64,000 nt of DNA from Funiculus sociatus GB2-C1 (GTDB lineage Bacteria; Cyanobacteriota; Cyanobacteriia; Cyanobacteriales; FACHB-T130). The notes below the pieces were generated by a model that saw nothing but the letters and a program-made list of their open reading frames with translations, was not told where the DNA came from and made no database searches. Made by a program: the position numbers and the translations under genes. The stretch lies in the NCBI RefSeq assembly GCF_039962115.1, contig NZ_JAMPKJ010000020.1, positions 1 through 64,000 of the forward strand, read 5' to 3'. Below, piece after piece: positions 1-8,214 of the stretch. Each line of letters begins with the position of its first letter. Positions within the stretch are counted from its first letter, which is position 1.

Positions 1-81
1 TCTCTTCAATCTCCGCCCCCTAAAGCGTCTGCCAAATCCTGTAATTGCTTAGTCAGACTACACTTAAGGCTGGTTATTTGG

Positions 82-744
82 CTACTGGGTCATCCAAATG
101 AGCGAACGGTGAGTTAATCGATTAGGTGGTTCAACACGTAACACAAAAATTATTTGTTTGGGAGCGTGCCGAATTGTAATTCTAGCCCCTGTAATTTCTA
201 CATCCCAGTTATTAGAGTAACTCTGCCATTCATTTTGAACTATTCTAAAAATTTTATTGCCAAATTGGTCATAAAATAAAGCACTAATTCTGAATGGGCT
301 TCCAATCTCTTCAGGAGGTTCGATTTTTAAGAGTGACTCCCCAAAAACCTCTATTAAATTGTATGTATCAATTATTGTTGTAACTCCTAAAACAATTTGA
401 GGATGCTCATAACCAATATCAAAAGCCCCAAAGGAAAAACCATTTTCTAAACACTTTGGGCTTAGCAAAGCTCTTTTAATTTTTTCCTTTGACCAAATTT
501 TTTTAGTTACATTATCATGGCAAGTTCCACAAAGCAAAGCCATTTTAGATGGTTCATGCTCTATAGCATCAACAAAAGCTGGATCAATATGCTCGTATTG
601 ATAAATAGCACTACCACAAACTACACATCCAAATCCACATCTTTGTCGGATTTCTCTTTTAATCGATAAAGGTATATCTTTACTTAAGCCATGCCTATTT
701 TTATTATTGGAATTTATTTTGTTTCGTCTTTTTGCATCTCCCAT
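82..744 (-). CDS. HNH endonuclease-domain protein, 220 aa
   Basis: The N-terminal third carries a zinc-finger HNH nuclease core. C40-x2-C43 and C72-x2-C75 are the probable zinc ligands, the YEH at 50-52 supplies the first catalytic histidine, and the CHDN run at 75-78 supplies the last His/Asn. Residues 1-30 are strongly basic, consistent with DNA contact. Residues about 95-220 form a beta-rich domain that I do not recognise. The gene stands alone, next to a toxin-antitoxin pair on the other strand, so restriction or defence is possible, but no methylase or other partner is adjacent. The start is ATG with only a weak upstream ribosome site. The HNH fold is confident; its biological target is unknown. 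Confidence 0.85.
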   Translation of the reverse strand: MGDAKRRNKINSNNKNRHGLSKDIPLSIKREIRQRCGFGCVVCGSAIYQYEHIDPAFVDAIEHEPSKMALLCGTCHDNVTKKIWSKEKIKRALLSPKCLENGFSFGAFDIGYEHPQIVLGVTTIIDTYNLIEVFGESLLKIEPPEEIGSPFRISALFYDQFGNKIFRIVQNEWQSYSNNWDVEITGARITIRHAPKQIIFVLRVEPPNRLTHRSLIWMTQ

Positions 745-963
745 AGTTACCTATACCAAAAGTAAGATTTATTTGACCAGTATGTTCACTGTCTAATTTA
801 CCAAAAATTAGCCGTCATACTAAGTATTCTAATAGTCAGTAGCATTCTTGTATTAGAGTGCATTATATAAAGATAGCAGTGTTGCTCTAGCGACTTGTAG
901 ATAGTAAGCAATTTTATGTAAAACATCACTTGCAAGCATTTCAATCATTGTCGCAGGGAATAA

Positions 964-993
964 TTGACAGTTGAATTTGAGACACTTGAAAAT
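964..993 (+). promoter_or_regulatory. Candidate sigma70-type promoter for the toxin-antitoxin pair
   Basis: TTGACA at 964-969 is followed after 18 bases by GAAAAT (988-993, four of six matches to TATAAT), about 33 bases before the antitoxin ATG. GAGG at 1016-1019 serves as the ribosome site. This is by sequence pattern only. Confidence 0.3.
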
Positions 994-1025
994 GTAGTGG
1001 AAAGCGATCGCGCCTTGAGGAAAAA

Positions 1026-1316
1026 ATGACAGCATCAGAGATTGAGGTTAAGTTCACTGTAGCAGTCCCCAAAGTATCTGAAGAACACATAGCCCAAGCT
1101 CAACACAAAGCGCATGAGGCGTTTGTGATGGAACTGCTGAGGCAAGGAGATATCAGTGCGGGAAGGGCGGCAAAACTGTTAGATATAGATCGGTGGCAGC
1201 TAGGTGAGCTGATGTTTGTCTATGACATCTCACCTTTTGATGACACAATCACCAGAGAAGAACTAGAACACGAGGTAGCTGAATGCGCCCGTGATTTGGA
1301 GAAATTTCCTCAGTGA
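1026..1316 (+). CDS. UPF0175 family antitoxin, 96 aa
   Basis: This small acidic protein has the UPF0175 signature: a helix-turn-helix-like stretch SAGRAAKLLDIDRW at about 44-57, followed by the ELM..Y.ISPF segment. UPF0175 proteins are the DNA-binding antitoxin partners of DUF3368 PIN-fold toxins and usually autoregulate the pair. The start is ATG preceded by GAGG at 1016-1019. Its stop overlaps the toxin start by four bases (GTGA), so the two are translationally coupled. Confidence 0.88.
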   Translation: MTASEIEVKFTVAVPKVSEEHIAQAQHKAHEAFVMELLRQGDISAGRAAKLLDIDRWQLGELMFVYDISPFDDTITREELEHEVAECARDLEKFPQ

Positions 1317-1795
1317 TTGTTGTCTCGGATACTACGCCCCTAAGCGAACTAGCAAAAGTTGGACGGCTGACGTTACTACAGGACATCTTTGGGCGCGTCA
1401 TCATACCCCTAGAAGTCTACAACGAGGTAACAACGGGAACTCACCCAGCTGTTACAGCAGTGCAGTCAGCAAGTTGGATTGAGGTGCAGTCAGTCACGGA
1501 TATTAATAAAGTTCTTACCCTTCAAACAGATACAGGGCTTGATTTGGGTGAGTGTGCTGCCATTGTACTTGCTCAGGAGCTGGGAGCGAATCGGCTGCTG
1601 ATAGATGAGCGTACTGCGCGGCGAGAGGCGCAAGTTCGGGGATTGCCTGTTATTGGCACGATTGGAATACTGTTGCTTGCCAAACAGAGATCGCATATCT
1701 CTAGCGTTAAAGAAGTGCTAGACGACTTGATAGCCAACGGCACACGCATTAGTCAACGGCTTTATGATGATGCCTTGACGATCGCAGGAGAGTAG
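1313..1795 (+). CDS. DUF3368 PIN-like toxin, 160 aa
   Basis: The length and sequence fit DUF3368, a PIN-fold ribonuclease family paired with UPF0175. The acidic residues expected in a PIN metal site are visible: D6 in VSDTTPL, E34 in IPLEVYNEV, E80 in DLGECAAIVLA and D98 in LLIDERTARR. The start is GTG at 1313, inside the antitoxin stop. The open reading frame is intact and keeps its acidic site, so the toxin is probably functional. The RNA target is not predictable from sequence. Confidence 0.9.
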   Translation: MIVVSDTTPLSELAKVGRLTLLQDIFGRVIIPLEVYNEVTTGTHPAVTAVQSASWIEVQSVTDINKVLTLQTDTGLDLGECAAIVLAQELGANRLLIDERTARREAQVRGLPVIGTIGILLLAKQRSHISSVKEVLDDLIANGTRISQRLYDDALTIAGE

Positions 1796-1950
1796 GGCAA
1801 TATTGTAGTATGCGTATTACAAATAACGGCGCTGCTTTGGGGAATTGCTCACCAAGCGGTTTGAATTGTGCAGTGCTTCGCACTATGGCGCTGCAACGCT
1901 TACGCATTTAAGTTTTTAACGATTATCTAACTTTAAAGGTGGTGAGATTG

Positions 1951-2748
1951 ATGACAAAAGCTCTCAATCATGTTGATGTGTGCTTTGTAATTGATACAAC
2001 TGGCAGTATGGGTGGTTTCATCCAAGAAGCAAAACAGCAATTGTTGGATACAATTCACCTGTTGTCCGCTGATATTGATATCGATTTGCAAGTCGGTTTA
2101 GTAGAATACCGCGATCATCCTCCACAAGATACGACTTTTGTAACTCGCGTCTATCCGCTGACTGCGAAGTTGCAGGAGATGCAGAAAAACATCAACAAAC
2201 TAGAAGCTAACGGTGGTGGAGATCATCCGGAAGCGGTTTATGATGGCGTTCAGGATGCAGCGAATCAGATGAAGTGGAGACGCAACAGTTGTCGCTTCAT
2301 CTTACTGGTGGGTGATGCGCCGCCACATGGTTTCCACGCAGATCGAGACAGCAGCGGCTTCACGCATACCGATCCGGCACGGTATCCTAATGGCTTAACG
2401 GTGCAGTCGGTGACGGCGGCGGCGGAAAATCAGCGGGTAACGGTTCATGCGCTGTGCATGGGAAGCGATCGCACTACGTTGCAGTCGTTTACCGCGATCG
2501 CAACTGGGACGGGTGGACAATGTGCGTCTGTCCGCGATGCTAAAGATGTTATCAGTCAAATGGTAACTGTGCTAACTAGCGAATTCCGTAACTTGGAATT
2601 TGACGGTAAAGTATTAGATACGGTACAGCGTCTTGGTTCTCTAGATGTCAGCGCTACTGCTGAAACTCTCGCTTGTCCAAGACTGCAAGTTGCATCTGCG
2701 ATCGCGCGACTTGGAAAGCGTGGCTTTTTAAAGGCATTAATTGTCTAG
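1951..2748 (+). CDS. VWA-domain protein with C-terminal winged-helix-like tail, 265 aa
   Basis: A von Willebrand factor A domain spans about 8-210 with an intact MIDAS metal site (D15-T-T-G-S19), a conserved YRDHP stretch and a later VGDAPPHG loop. The last 40 residues (LGSLDVSATAETL...RLQVASAIARLGKRGFL) read like a winged helix, suggesting that a binding sensor is coupled to a DNA or protein contact. No signal peptide or membrane segment is seen. Two GTG codons and a TTG lie just upstream in frame, but AAAGGTGGTGA at 1935-1945 is a near-perfect Shine-Dalgarno six bases before ATG 1951, which fixes the start. The cellular role is unknown. Confidence 0.85.
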   Translation: MTKALNHVDVCFVIDTTGSMGGFIQEAKQQLLDTIHLLSADIDIDLQVGLVEYRDHPPQDTTFVTRVYPLTAKLQEMQKNINKLEANGGGDHPEAVYDGVQDAANQMKWRRNSCRFILLVGDAPPHGFHADRDSSGFTHTDPARYPNGLTVQSVTAAAENQRVTVHALCMGSDRTTLQSFTAIATGTGGQCASVRDAKDVISQMVTVLTSEFRNLEFDGKVLDTVQRLGSLDVSATAETLACPRLQVASAIARLGKRGFLKALIV

Positions 2749-2992
2749 GTAATGCTTGCGTGACCTAACTTTGTAGAGCATACATACTTTAGTACGAGAG
2801 GAACAGTAATAGTGGCTTCGACTTGAGCGAAGCAGCGAACGTGGGAGGAAGGAGCGAAGAACCTGGGAGGTAAGCGATTAAGTAGCTATCCTTTAAAAAG
2901 TGTGTAATAACTAACCAGCGGAGTTCCTCTTCTGATTGCGATCGCTTTGCTCTCTTAACTTGCACGCAAGCAATCCCTAATATATATAATTA

Positions 2993-3853
2993 ATGGCGAA
3001 ACAACGACTCGACACATTATTAGTAGAACTTGATTTATGCGTCTCCCGACAGTTAGCACAACGGCTAATTCGAGCTGGGGAGGTAATGGTAAATCAGCAA
3101 GTCATTGATAAGCCGGGAACTGAGGTAGAAACCGAGGCAAAAATTAAAATTAAAGAGCGATCGCGTTTTGTTTCTAGAGGCGGTGAAAAACTTATCCATG
3201 CTTTAGAAGAATTTGGCATTTCCGTACAAGATCGTATTTGCTTAGATGGCGGAATTTCTACTGGCGGATTCACAGATTGTTTGCTGCAAGCTGGGGCAAA
3301 AAAAGTTTACGGGATTGATGTTGGTTACGGACAAGCTGACTGGAAATTACGCAATGATGAGCGGGTAGTGTTGAAAGAACGGACTAATCTGCGCTATCTC
3401 ACACCCGAAGAATTGTACGGTGATGAACAGCCAGCAGATTTAACAGTTGTAGATGTTTCGTTTATTTCCCTAACCAAAATTCTCGATGCTTTGTGGCAAT
3501 TAACGCAGCCTCCCAGAGAAGCGGTATTGTTAGTGAAGCCGCAGTTTGAAGTTGGGCGCGAACGTGTAGGTAAAAAAGGCGTAGTACGAGATACTGACGA
3601 TCAGGCAAATGCGATTTTTCAGGTATTGCAAACAGCCCAACAATTAGGGTGGAATTATCGCGGCTTAATTTGGTCGCCAATAACTGGCCCGGCTGGGAAT
3701 ATCGAGTATTTGTTGTGGTTAGGAATGGAGAACGCTACACCAAATATAGACTCCACCCCCGTTAATCCAGAGGGGGCTAAGCTGAGCTTAGAGGAGATTA
3801 AACAAATTACTCAAGCTGCTGCATCTCACTTTCGGAGTAATTTAAAATCGTAA
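2993..3853 (+). CDS. tlyA: TlyA-family 2'-O-methyltransferase (S4 + FtsJ-like), 286 aa
   Basis: An S4 RNA-binding domain covers about 1-62 and a Rossmann FtsJ-like methyltransferase about 62-245, with the SAM loop DGGISTGGFTDCLL and the downstream GIDVGYGQ. The architecture and length match TlyA proteins, which methylate ribosomal RNA in several bacteria; older annotation calls them hemolysin A. Near the C terminus, DNA at 3756-3776 is a CCCCC...GGGGG inverted repeat encoding a proline-rich linker (about 255-262), possibly a repeat insertion. The gene is monocistronic, preceded by 244 bases with no gene. Confidence 0.92.
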   Translation: MAKQRLDTLLVELDLCVSRQLAQRLIRAGEVMVNQQVIDKPGTEVETEAKIKIKERSRFVSRGGEKLIHALEEFGISVQDRICLDGGISTGGFTDCLLQAGAKKVYGIDVGYGQADWKLRNDERVVLKERTNLRYLTPEELYGDEQPADLTVVDVSFISLTKILDALWQLTQPPREAVLLVKPQFEVGRERVGKKGVVRDTDDQANAIFQVLQTAQQLGWNYRGLIWSPITGPAGNIEYLLWLGMENATPNIDSTPVNPEGAKLSLEEIKQITQAAASHFRSNLKS

Positions 3854-3928
3854 ATTTTTCTGTCATCTTTGTTACTGTTTCTCTAGATTCAGGTGAAATG
3901 AAGACAGAAGCATTCAGAGGGCGATCGC

Positions 3929-4171
3929 ATGAGTACCGAAGAACAAGCACGGGGATTGATGGCACAACACCGTCAACACAAAGAACACTTGCATGATTCG
4001 ATGTTAAGTCGTGCGGAAGCGGCGGAACCCGAAAACGCCCACACCCAGGAACAGGCGCGAGAATTGATGGCGCAGTACCGTCAACATAAGGAACACTTGC
4101 ACGATTCGATGTTAAGCCGTGCGGAAGCTGAAATTGGTGTTCCCCAGGAAACTACCGACACTTCTGAGTAG
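3929..4171 (+). CDS. Small protein of two near-identical 36-residue repeats, 80 aa
   Basis: I do not recognise a family. Residues 5-31 and 41-67 are two copies of one unit (QAR.LMAQ.RQHKEHLHDSML) differing at only two positions (G9/E45 and H14/Y50). The unit is His- and Gln-rich and predicted helical, with no signal peptide, cysteines or membrane segment. At DNA level the two copies differ at ten synonymous codons but only two amino-acid codons, so the protein sequence of both copies has been held by selection since the duplication. The ribosome site AGAGGG lies just before a HIP1 site that runs into the ATG. It follows tlyA by 75 bases on the same strand. Confidence 0.75.
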   Translation: MSTEEQARGLMAQHRQHKEHLHDSMLSRAEAAEPENAHTQEQARELMAQYRQHKEHLHDSMLSRAEAEIGVPQETTDTSE

Positions 4172-4202
4172 CAACGCTTGTTTCTAAATTCTGATCAAAC
4201 TA

Positions 4203-4229
4203 GCCTTTGCGTTGGCAGGCTTTGTTTTG
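4203..4229 (+). terminator. Hairpin with T-rich tail after the 80-aa gene
   Basis: AGCCT (4203-4207) and AGGCT (4218-4222) form a short stem followed by TTGTTTT. The GGCAGGCTTTGTTT stretch recurs at 6424-6437, so this may be a dispersed repeat serving as terminator between convergent genes. Confidence 0.4.
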
Positions 4230-4258
4230 CTTCGCGACATGAATGTATAGCCACCATC

Positions 4259-5680
4259 TTAGTCGTTCGGCATTCCCAGGTTTTGCTGTAATTCCTGGCG
4301 CAAGCGATAGAGAATTGTATTTGGTTCGACTTGGCTAAGAATCTCTTGAATCACAGTATTAGCTCCCAGTTGTCCCCAAGTGCAGCCTTGTTCTAGATAA
4401 GCCTGCGCCGCACGACCGACCGCGTAAGCTCCGTATCCGGCGATACCAGCTTGCGCGATCGCAGCGGAGCCATAAGCAGTAAGATTAGTTGCATTCTCAC
4501 CACTAGCGACAGCAGCAGCACTCTTACCCAACCCAAAAACGATACTTGTACCGAGTTCACCCAGCAGCAAGCCACCAGAACTCAATAGAATTGTTTTCAG
4601 AAGCTTACCAGCTTCATATCCAGTCATGGGAAGACCGTACAACCTCGCTAGAGAGCGAATCAGAGCCAAATCTGCCACCGTTCCTCCCAAAACGTCCAAA
4701 ATAGCAATCGGATTAAGGGCGACGGCGAGAGCCTTGTATCTGACAAAACTCCAAATCAGCTTTTCTGCATCAGCGTCAAGCCCTGCTACAGTTTTTTCGG
4801 CAATATTCGCCTCAGCAACTCTTGCTTGAACTAAAGCATTGAGAGCCAAAAGCGATCGCCCTTCCCGATTTAAAATATTCAAAATCTTCTGCTTCAACTC
4901 GTCTACTTGTGGCGGCGGCGTTTCCCATTCATAACTTATACGACCATCAGGCCATTCAACGCGCACTGAAAGCGGTGCAGGTTCCGCCGCCACCATCACA
5001 ATTTCATCCTCTTCTAGAGGTCTGGTTAATTGCGTCTCCAAGCTACCAGCACCCAGTTGTTGCAAATTGCGATAAATTGTTTTTCGGTCTATCTCAGGAT
5101 ATAAATCTATCTTGTTAAAGACCAAAATTAAAGGTTTTTGAGTTTGGCGCAATTCGCAAAGCGCCTGATATTCAGTTCGCGTGATGTCACCAGAAACTAC
5201 AAACAAAATTAAGTCAGCTTGACGCGCTACACCCCGCGCCATTTCTGCGCGTGCTTGTCCCTGAATTTCATCCAATCCAGGCGTATCAATTAACTCCACC
5301 TGCACTTTACTATTAGTGCTAGGTGTCCACCGCACCGACCGAGGCCACTGAGTCACGCCATTGAGGGGGCCTGTTTGCAGAATCTTTTCTCCCATCAAGG
5401 CGTTCAAAACCGCCGACTTACCACGACTAACTAAACCAAAAGCAGCAATGTGAATAACGCTAGAGTCTAGCTTTTCTAAACTATTCGTCAAAACTTCTAG
5501 TTCAGTTTGCAAAGCGGCTGTCGGGGAATGGGGTTTTACCCGTGTTTTGGAAGAATACCAGGATAGCGCTTGTCGTAAACTAGCACGAGCGCGGTTGATG
5601 TGAGTTTCTTGCAGGTTGGTACGTGCTGGCTTTGTCTGACGCTCAGCAGGTGCATTAGTTTGGGACGATTGAGGATTCAA
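4259..5680 (-). CDS. Era-like GTPase with C-terminal DUF697-type hydrophobic domain, 473 aa
   Basis: A TRAFAC-class GTPase domain spans about 75-300: G1 FGLVSRGKSA (P-loop near 82-89), G3 DTPGL at 132-136 and G4 NKID at 189-192. The region 310-460 is rich in small and hydrophobic residues (LLLSSGGLLLGELGTS and similar) and matches the membrane-associating DUF697 part of this family. The N-terminal 50 residues are polar and basic. All GTPase motifs are intact, in contrast to its paralogue at 10405-11904. The role is unknown; membrane or cell-division associated GTPases are the nearest comparison. The gene is convergent with the 80-aa gene. Confidence 0.85.
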   Translation of the reverse strand: MNPQSSQTNAPAERQTKPARTNLQETHINRARASLRQALSWYSSKTRVKPHSPTAALQTELEVLTNSLEKLDSSVIHIAAFGLVSRGKSAVLNALMGEKILQTGPLNGVTQWPRSVRWTPSTNSKVQVELIDTPGLDEIQGQARAEMARGVARQADLILFVVSGDITRTEYQALCELRQTQKPLILVFNKIDLYPEIDRKTIYRNLQQLGAGSLETQLTRPLEEDEIVMVAAEPAPLSVRVEWPDGRISYEWETPPPQVDELKQKILNILNREGRSLLALNALVQARVAEANIAEKTVAGLDADAEKLIWSFVRYKALAVALNPIAILDVLGGTVADLALIRSLARLYGLPMTGYEAGKLLKTILLSSGGLLLGELGTSIVFGLGKSAAAVASGENATNLTAYGSAAIAQAGIAGYGAYAVGRAAQAYLEQGCTWGQLGANTVIQEILSQVEPNTILYRLRQELQQNLGMPND

Positions 5681-5878
5681 GGCTACATAGAACCAGAGGC
5701 TACAGATCCATTTTCGTTTAATTACAGTTCGGATGAGATCGCTCTTGATTGGGAAAATATATAATCAAGAGCGCATTTCTACAGTTCAACTGCAAGAAGC
5801 GATCGCTTCTTGCTGCGTGTAGCTAGCTATTAAAGCAGATGATTCCCACAGCCGCATTCAACTCAGCAACCCAGGAGG

Positions 5879-6340
5879 TTACTTACTCCACTCTACAAAA
5901 GTAGGTTGTACCTTTGTACCCTTCTCCGTTACCCCACTAAATGAGGCGGAAGCACCGGGGGGAACAGTTGCAGGTTGAGCCAAGATGAAGCCATTATCTA
6001 TTAAATTGCCTTTGCGATCGCGTACTTCATAATTAACCTTGATATTTTGCGCTGTATCGCCAGTTTGATTAGTAACTCTTCCCTCTAGCAAATTACCATC
6101 ATATTTCACATTACTGATAGGCATTCTGGCAGCTTCAGCATCAACTGCACTTAGCCTTTGTGGATTAATTGAAGGGGTATTTTGTTTGCACAAAGCACCT
6201 AAATTCACAGTTCTGCCATCAGCAGTTTGCATATAGCAAGCTAATGAATCAGTCGGTGATTGTGCGACCAACTCAGATGCAGTGAAAAAAGAAAGTAATA
6301 ACAATAATACAATTGTAGTTAAGCGCCCAAGTTTTAGCAT
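5879..6340 (-). CDS. Secreted FxLYD-like domain protein, 153 aa
   Basis: The N terminus is a clear Sec signal peptide (LLLLLSFFTA core, probable cleavage after VAQ near residue 27). The C-terminal half (about 75-150) has the pattern of FxLYD-type immunoglobulin-like domains: VTNQTGDTAQNIKVNYE, D.KGN.ID, and PPGASASFSG. Such domains occur in exported proteins of unknown function. The conserved segment QTADGRTVNLGALC at about 38-51 is common to many small cyanobacterial secreted proteins. It follows the amine oxidase on the same strand, separated by a hairpin. Confidence 0.75.
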   Translation of the reverse strand: MLKLGRLTTIVLLLLLSFFTASELVAQSPTDSLACYMQTADGRTVNLGALCKQNTPSINPQRLSAVDAEAARMPISNVKYDGNLLEGRVTNQTGDTAQNIKVNYEVRDRKGNLIDNGFILAQPATVPPGASASFSGVTEKGTKVQPTFVEWSK

Positions 6341-6413
6341 AATATTTTTTACGTATTATTCATATCTTGCACTATTTTTAATAATCTGGAGGCTGAGCCT
6401 GGTAAAGAGAATT

Positions 6414-6431
6414 AGCCTGCAAAGGCAGGCT
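6414..6431. terminator. Hairpin between amine oxidase and FxLYD-like gene
   Basis: AGCCTGC (6414-6420) and GCAGGCT (6425-6431) form a perfect 7-bp stem with an AAAG loop, followed on the + strand by TTGTTTGTGTAGC. The tail sequence recurs at 54486-54499, so this is a member of a dispersed repeat that may also terminate transcription. Confidence 0.45.
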
Positions 6432-6470
6432 TTGTTTGTGTAGCGCCATTTAGTCTGAGCGCACTTTTTC

Positions 6471-8126
6471 TTAAGGTATTGCCAGTCTCCGATTAACACG
6501 GCGACGAGTTCTGAGAGTGTCATCTATTCTGGCTTTCTGTGCCGCTGCACTAGCTGTCAAACCTAAATCTTGCATAATTCTCCAAGCAGCAAGTTCACCA
6601 GTTGCACAGCCACCTTCCATGTAACCTTGCGCTGCCAAAGAGCAATGTTCGCCAGCAAAAAAGAGATTGCCTACACGCTCTCTTTCTGCACCAGCAATTG
6701 TACTATATTGCCCGACTAACCAACAGGAATAAGAACCACGACTATAACGTTCTCCAGGCCAATAAGCTCGAATTGCTTCGCCTTGTCGCTTAGCAGTAAT
6801 TCCGGGGAAAATTCGCTCTAATTGTGGTAATAATATTTGAGCTTGAGTTTCCGGAGTTCCACTCCCCAAAGCTACACCGTTGCGTCCGCCTGTATAGTTA
6901 GTTATGAAACCGCTAGTACCAGGGGCGTAACGAGTTGGTTCCCAGCTAGATTGAAACCCTAAATCTGTATATACTGCTGCGGTTGAATTATAGCGAGTGC
7001 GCCAGATTCTTTCCTGGTAGGCTGTGATTAATTTAGAATTAGTGCCATAGCCTAATTGAGCGATCGCTAACTTTTTCGCAGGGGGTAAATCAACAGCTAG
7101 GGGAATTTGTCGCAGGACGCTAAAAGGCAACGTCAATAAAACTCGCTCATAAATGCGATCGAAAGCGCTTGCTCCCGATCGTAAACTTACTTGGTAGCGA
7201 CCATCAGGAAGGGTGCGAATTGCATCTAAAGCTGTTCCTAATTGGATAAAAGGTGATAATCTCGCCGCGAGTCTTTGAGGAACTTGTTCGTTACCTCCGA
7301 CAACATGAAAACGCTCATCACTGAACCCGTAGACGCTAAAATCTTTTGGCAAAGGCTCATAAAAGAAGAATAATAAATTTAAACAAGATTGTTCTTCTGG
7401 TTCTCTACCGTATTCTGTGGTGTAAGCTAACCGAATCATCTGCCGCAAAATTGGGCTAATTGGTGCAGAGTCTAAATATTGAGCGATTGAGGTACGGTCT
7501 AAATTAAGCCCCGCCTGATTGTATGATTTGTAGGTAACTCCATCGCCAATTGCTGCTAAATCCTGAGATATTTTCTGCGCCAAAGGTACGAAAAAATTAG
7601 CAACATCGGTGAGAGTATATTTTGTTCCTTGAAAATACCAAGTTTCTCCTACTAACCCGCGATCGATAGGTTTCAGGTTAATGGCGGTTAAGCCGAGTTC
7701 GCTGACAAGACGGCGCATGAAAGTATGACCGGAGTCGATAAATTCTCCGCCGAGTTCTACGGTGGTAGAAGTTCCGGCGGCGTTGGGTAAACTCCGCATT
7801 CGTCCGCCGATGCGGTTGTTCGCCTCGACAATATCCACAGGAACGCCAGCTTGAGATAAGCGGTAGCCAGCGATTAAACCTGCAATTCCTGCACCTACAA
7901 TTAGCACTTTAGAACCACTAGCTACTGCAACGGAATCGCGATCGCGTCCCAATGCTGCTGTACCCAGTGCTGAAGCTGCTGCTAAACCTCCATAAAGCAG
8001 GCGGCGGCGAGATATTTTTTCGGCGAACATATCGCGGACTTCAGCGGTAGGAATTCCACTGTTGAGGGAAGTTTGAGCGATTTTGTAAGCGCGATGCAGG
8101 GTTTCCAGCAGAATAGACCTAGCCAT
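6471..8126 (-). CDS. Tat-exported FAD-dependent amine oxidase, 551 aa
   Basis: This is a flavin-containing monoamine oxidase family protein. A twin-arginine motif (SRRRLL at 39-44) precedes a small-residue hydrophobic stretch GGLAAASALGTAALG, indicating Tat export with cofactor. The FAD-binding Rossmann motif GAGIAG is at 78-83, a second FAD segment GGRMRSLP follows near 106-113, and the C-terminal FAD motif LFFAGEHCS is near 477-485. The substrate is probably an amine or L-amino acid; it cannot be refined further. It is divergent from the outer-membrane barrel gene across 88 bases, so the two may share control and both act in the cell envelope. Confidence 0.9.
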   Translation of the reverse strand: MARSILLETLHRAYKIAQTSLNSGIPTAEVRDMFAEKISRRRLLYGGLAAASALGTAALGRDRDSVAVASGSKVLIVGAGIAGLIAGYRLSQAGVPVDIVEANNRIGGRMRSLPNAAGTSTTVELGGEFIDSGHTFMRRLVSELGLTAINLKPIDRGLVGETWYFQGTKYTLTDVANFFVPLAQKISQDLAAIGDGVTYKSYNQAGLNLDRTSIAQYLDSAPISPILRQMIRLAYTTEYGREPEEQSCLNLLFFFYEPLPKDFSVYGFSDERFHVVGGNEQVPQRLAARLSPFIQLGTALDAIRTLPDGRYQVSLRSGASAFDRIYERVLLTLPFSVLRQIPLAVDLPPAKKLAIAQLGYGTNSKLITAYQERIWRTRYNSTAAVYTDLGFQSSWEPTRYAPGTSGFITNYTGGRNGVALGSGTPETQAQILLPQLERIFPGITAKRQGEAIRAYWPGERYSRGSYSCWLVGQYSTIAGAERERVGNLFFAGEHCSLAAQGYMEGGCATGELAAWRIMQDLGLTASAAAQKARIDDTLRTRRRVNRRLAIP

Positions 8127-8214
8127 TTTTTGTCAAGTGTGGCAAAGTGCTTTAACAATATATCCTCAGCAAGATGTATTGTCATGTGCAAGAGACGAAG
8201 TGAGGAAGTTCTCG

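Noticed and set aside
1-81. Possible C-terminal end of another minus-strand gene (LTKQLQDLADALGGGD then stop).
   Set aside because: The frame has a stop codon only about 27 codons upstream and there is no start; it is too short to call a gene or a remnant.
853-1035. 60-codon minus-strand open frame before the antitoxin gene.
   Set aside because: No ribosome site, no family resemblance, and it runs over the probable toxin-antitoxin promoter and the antitoxin start.
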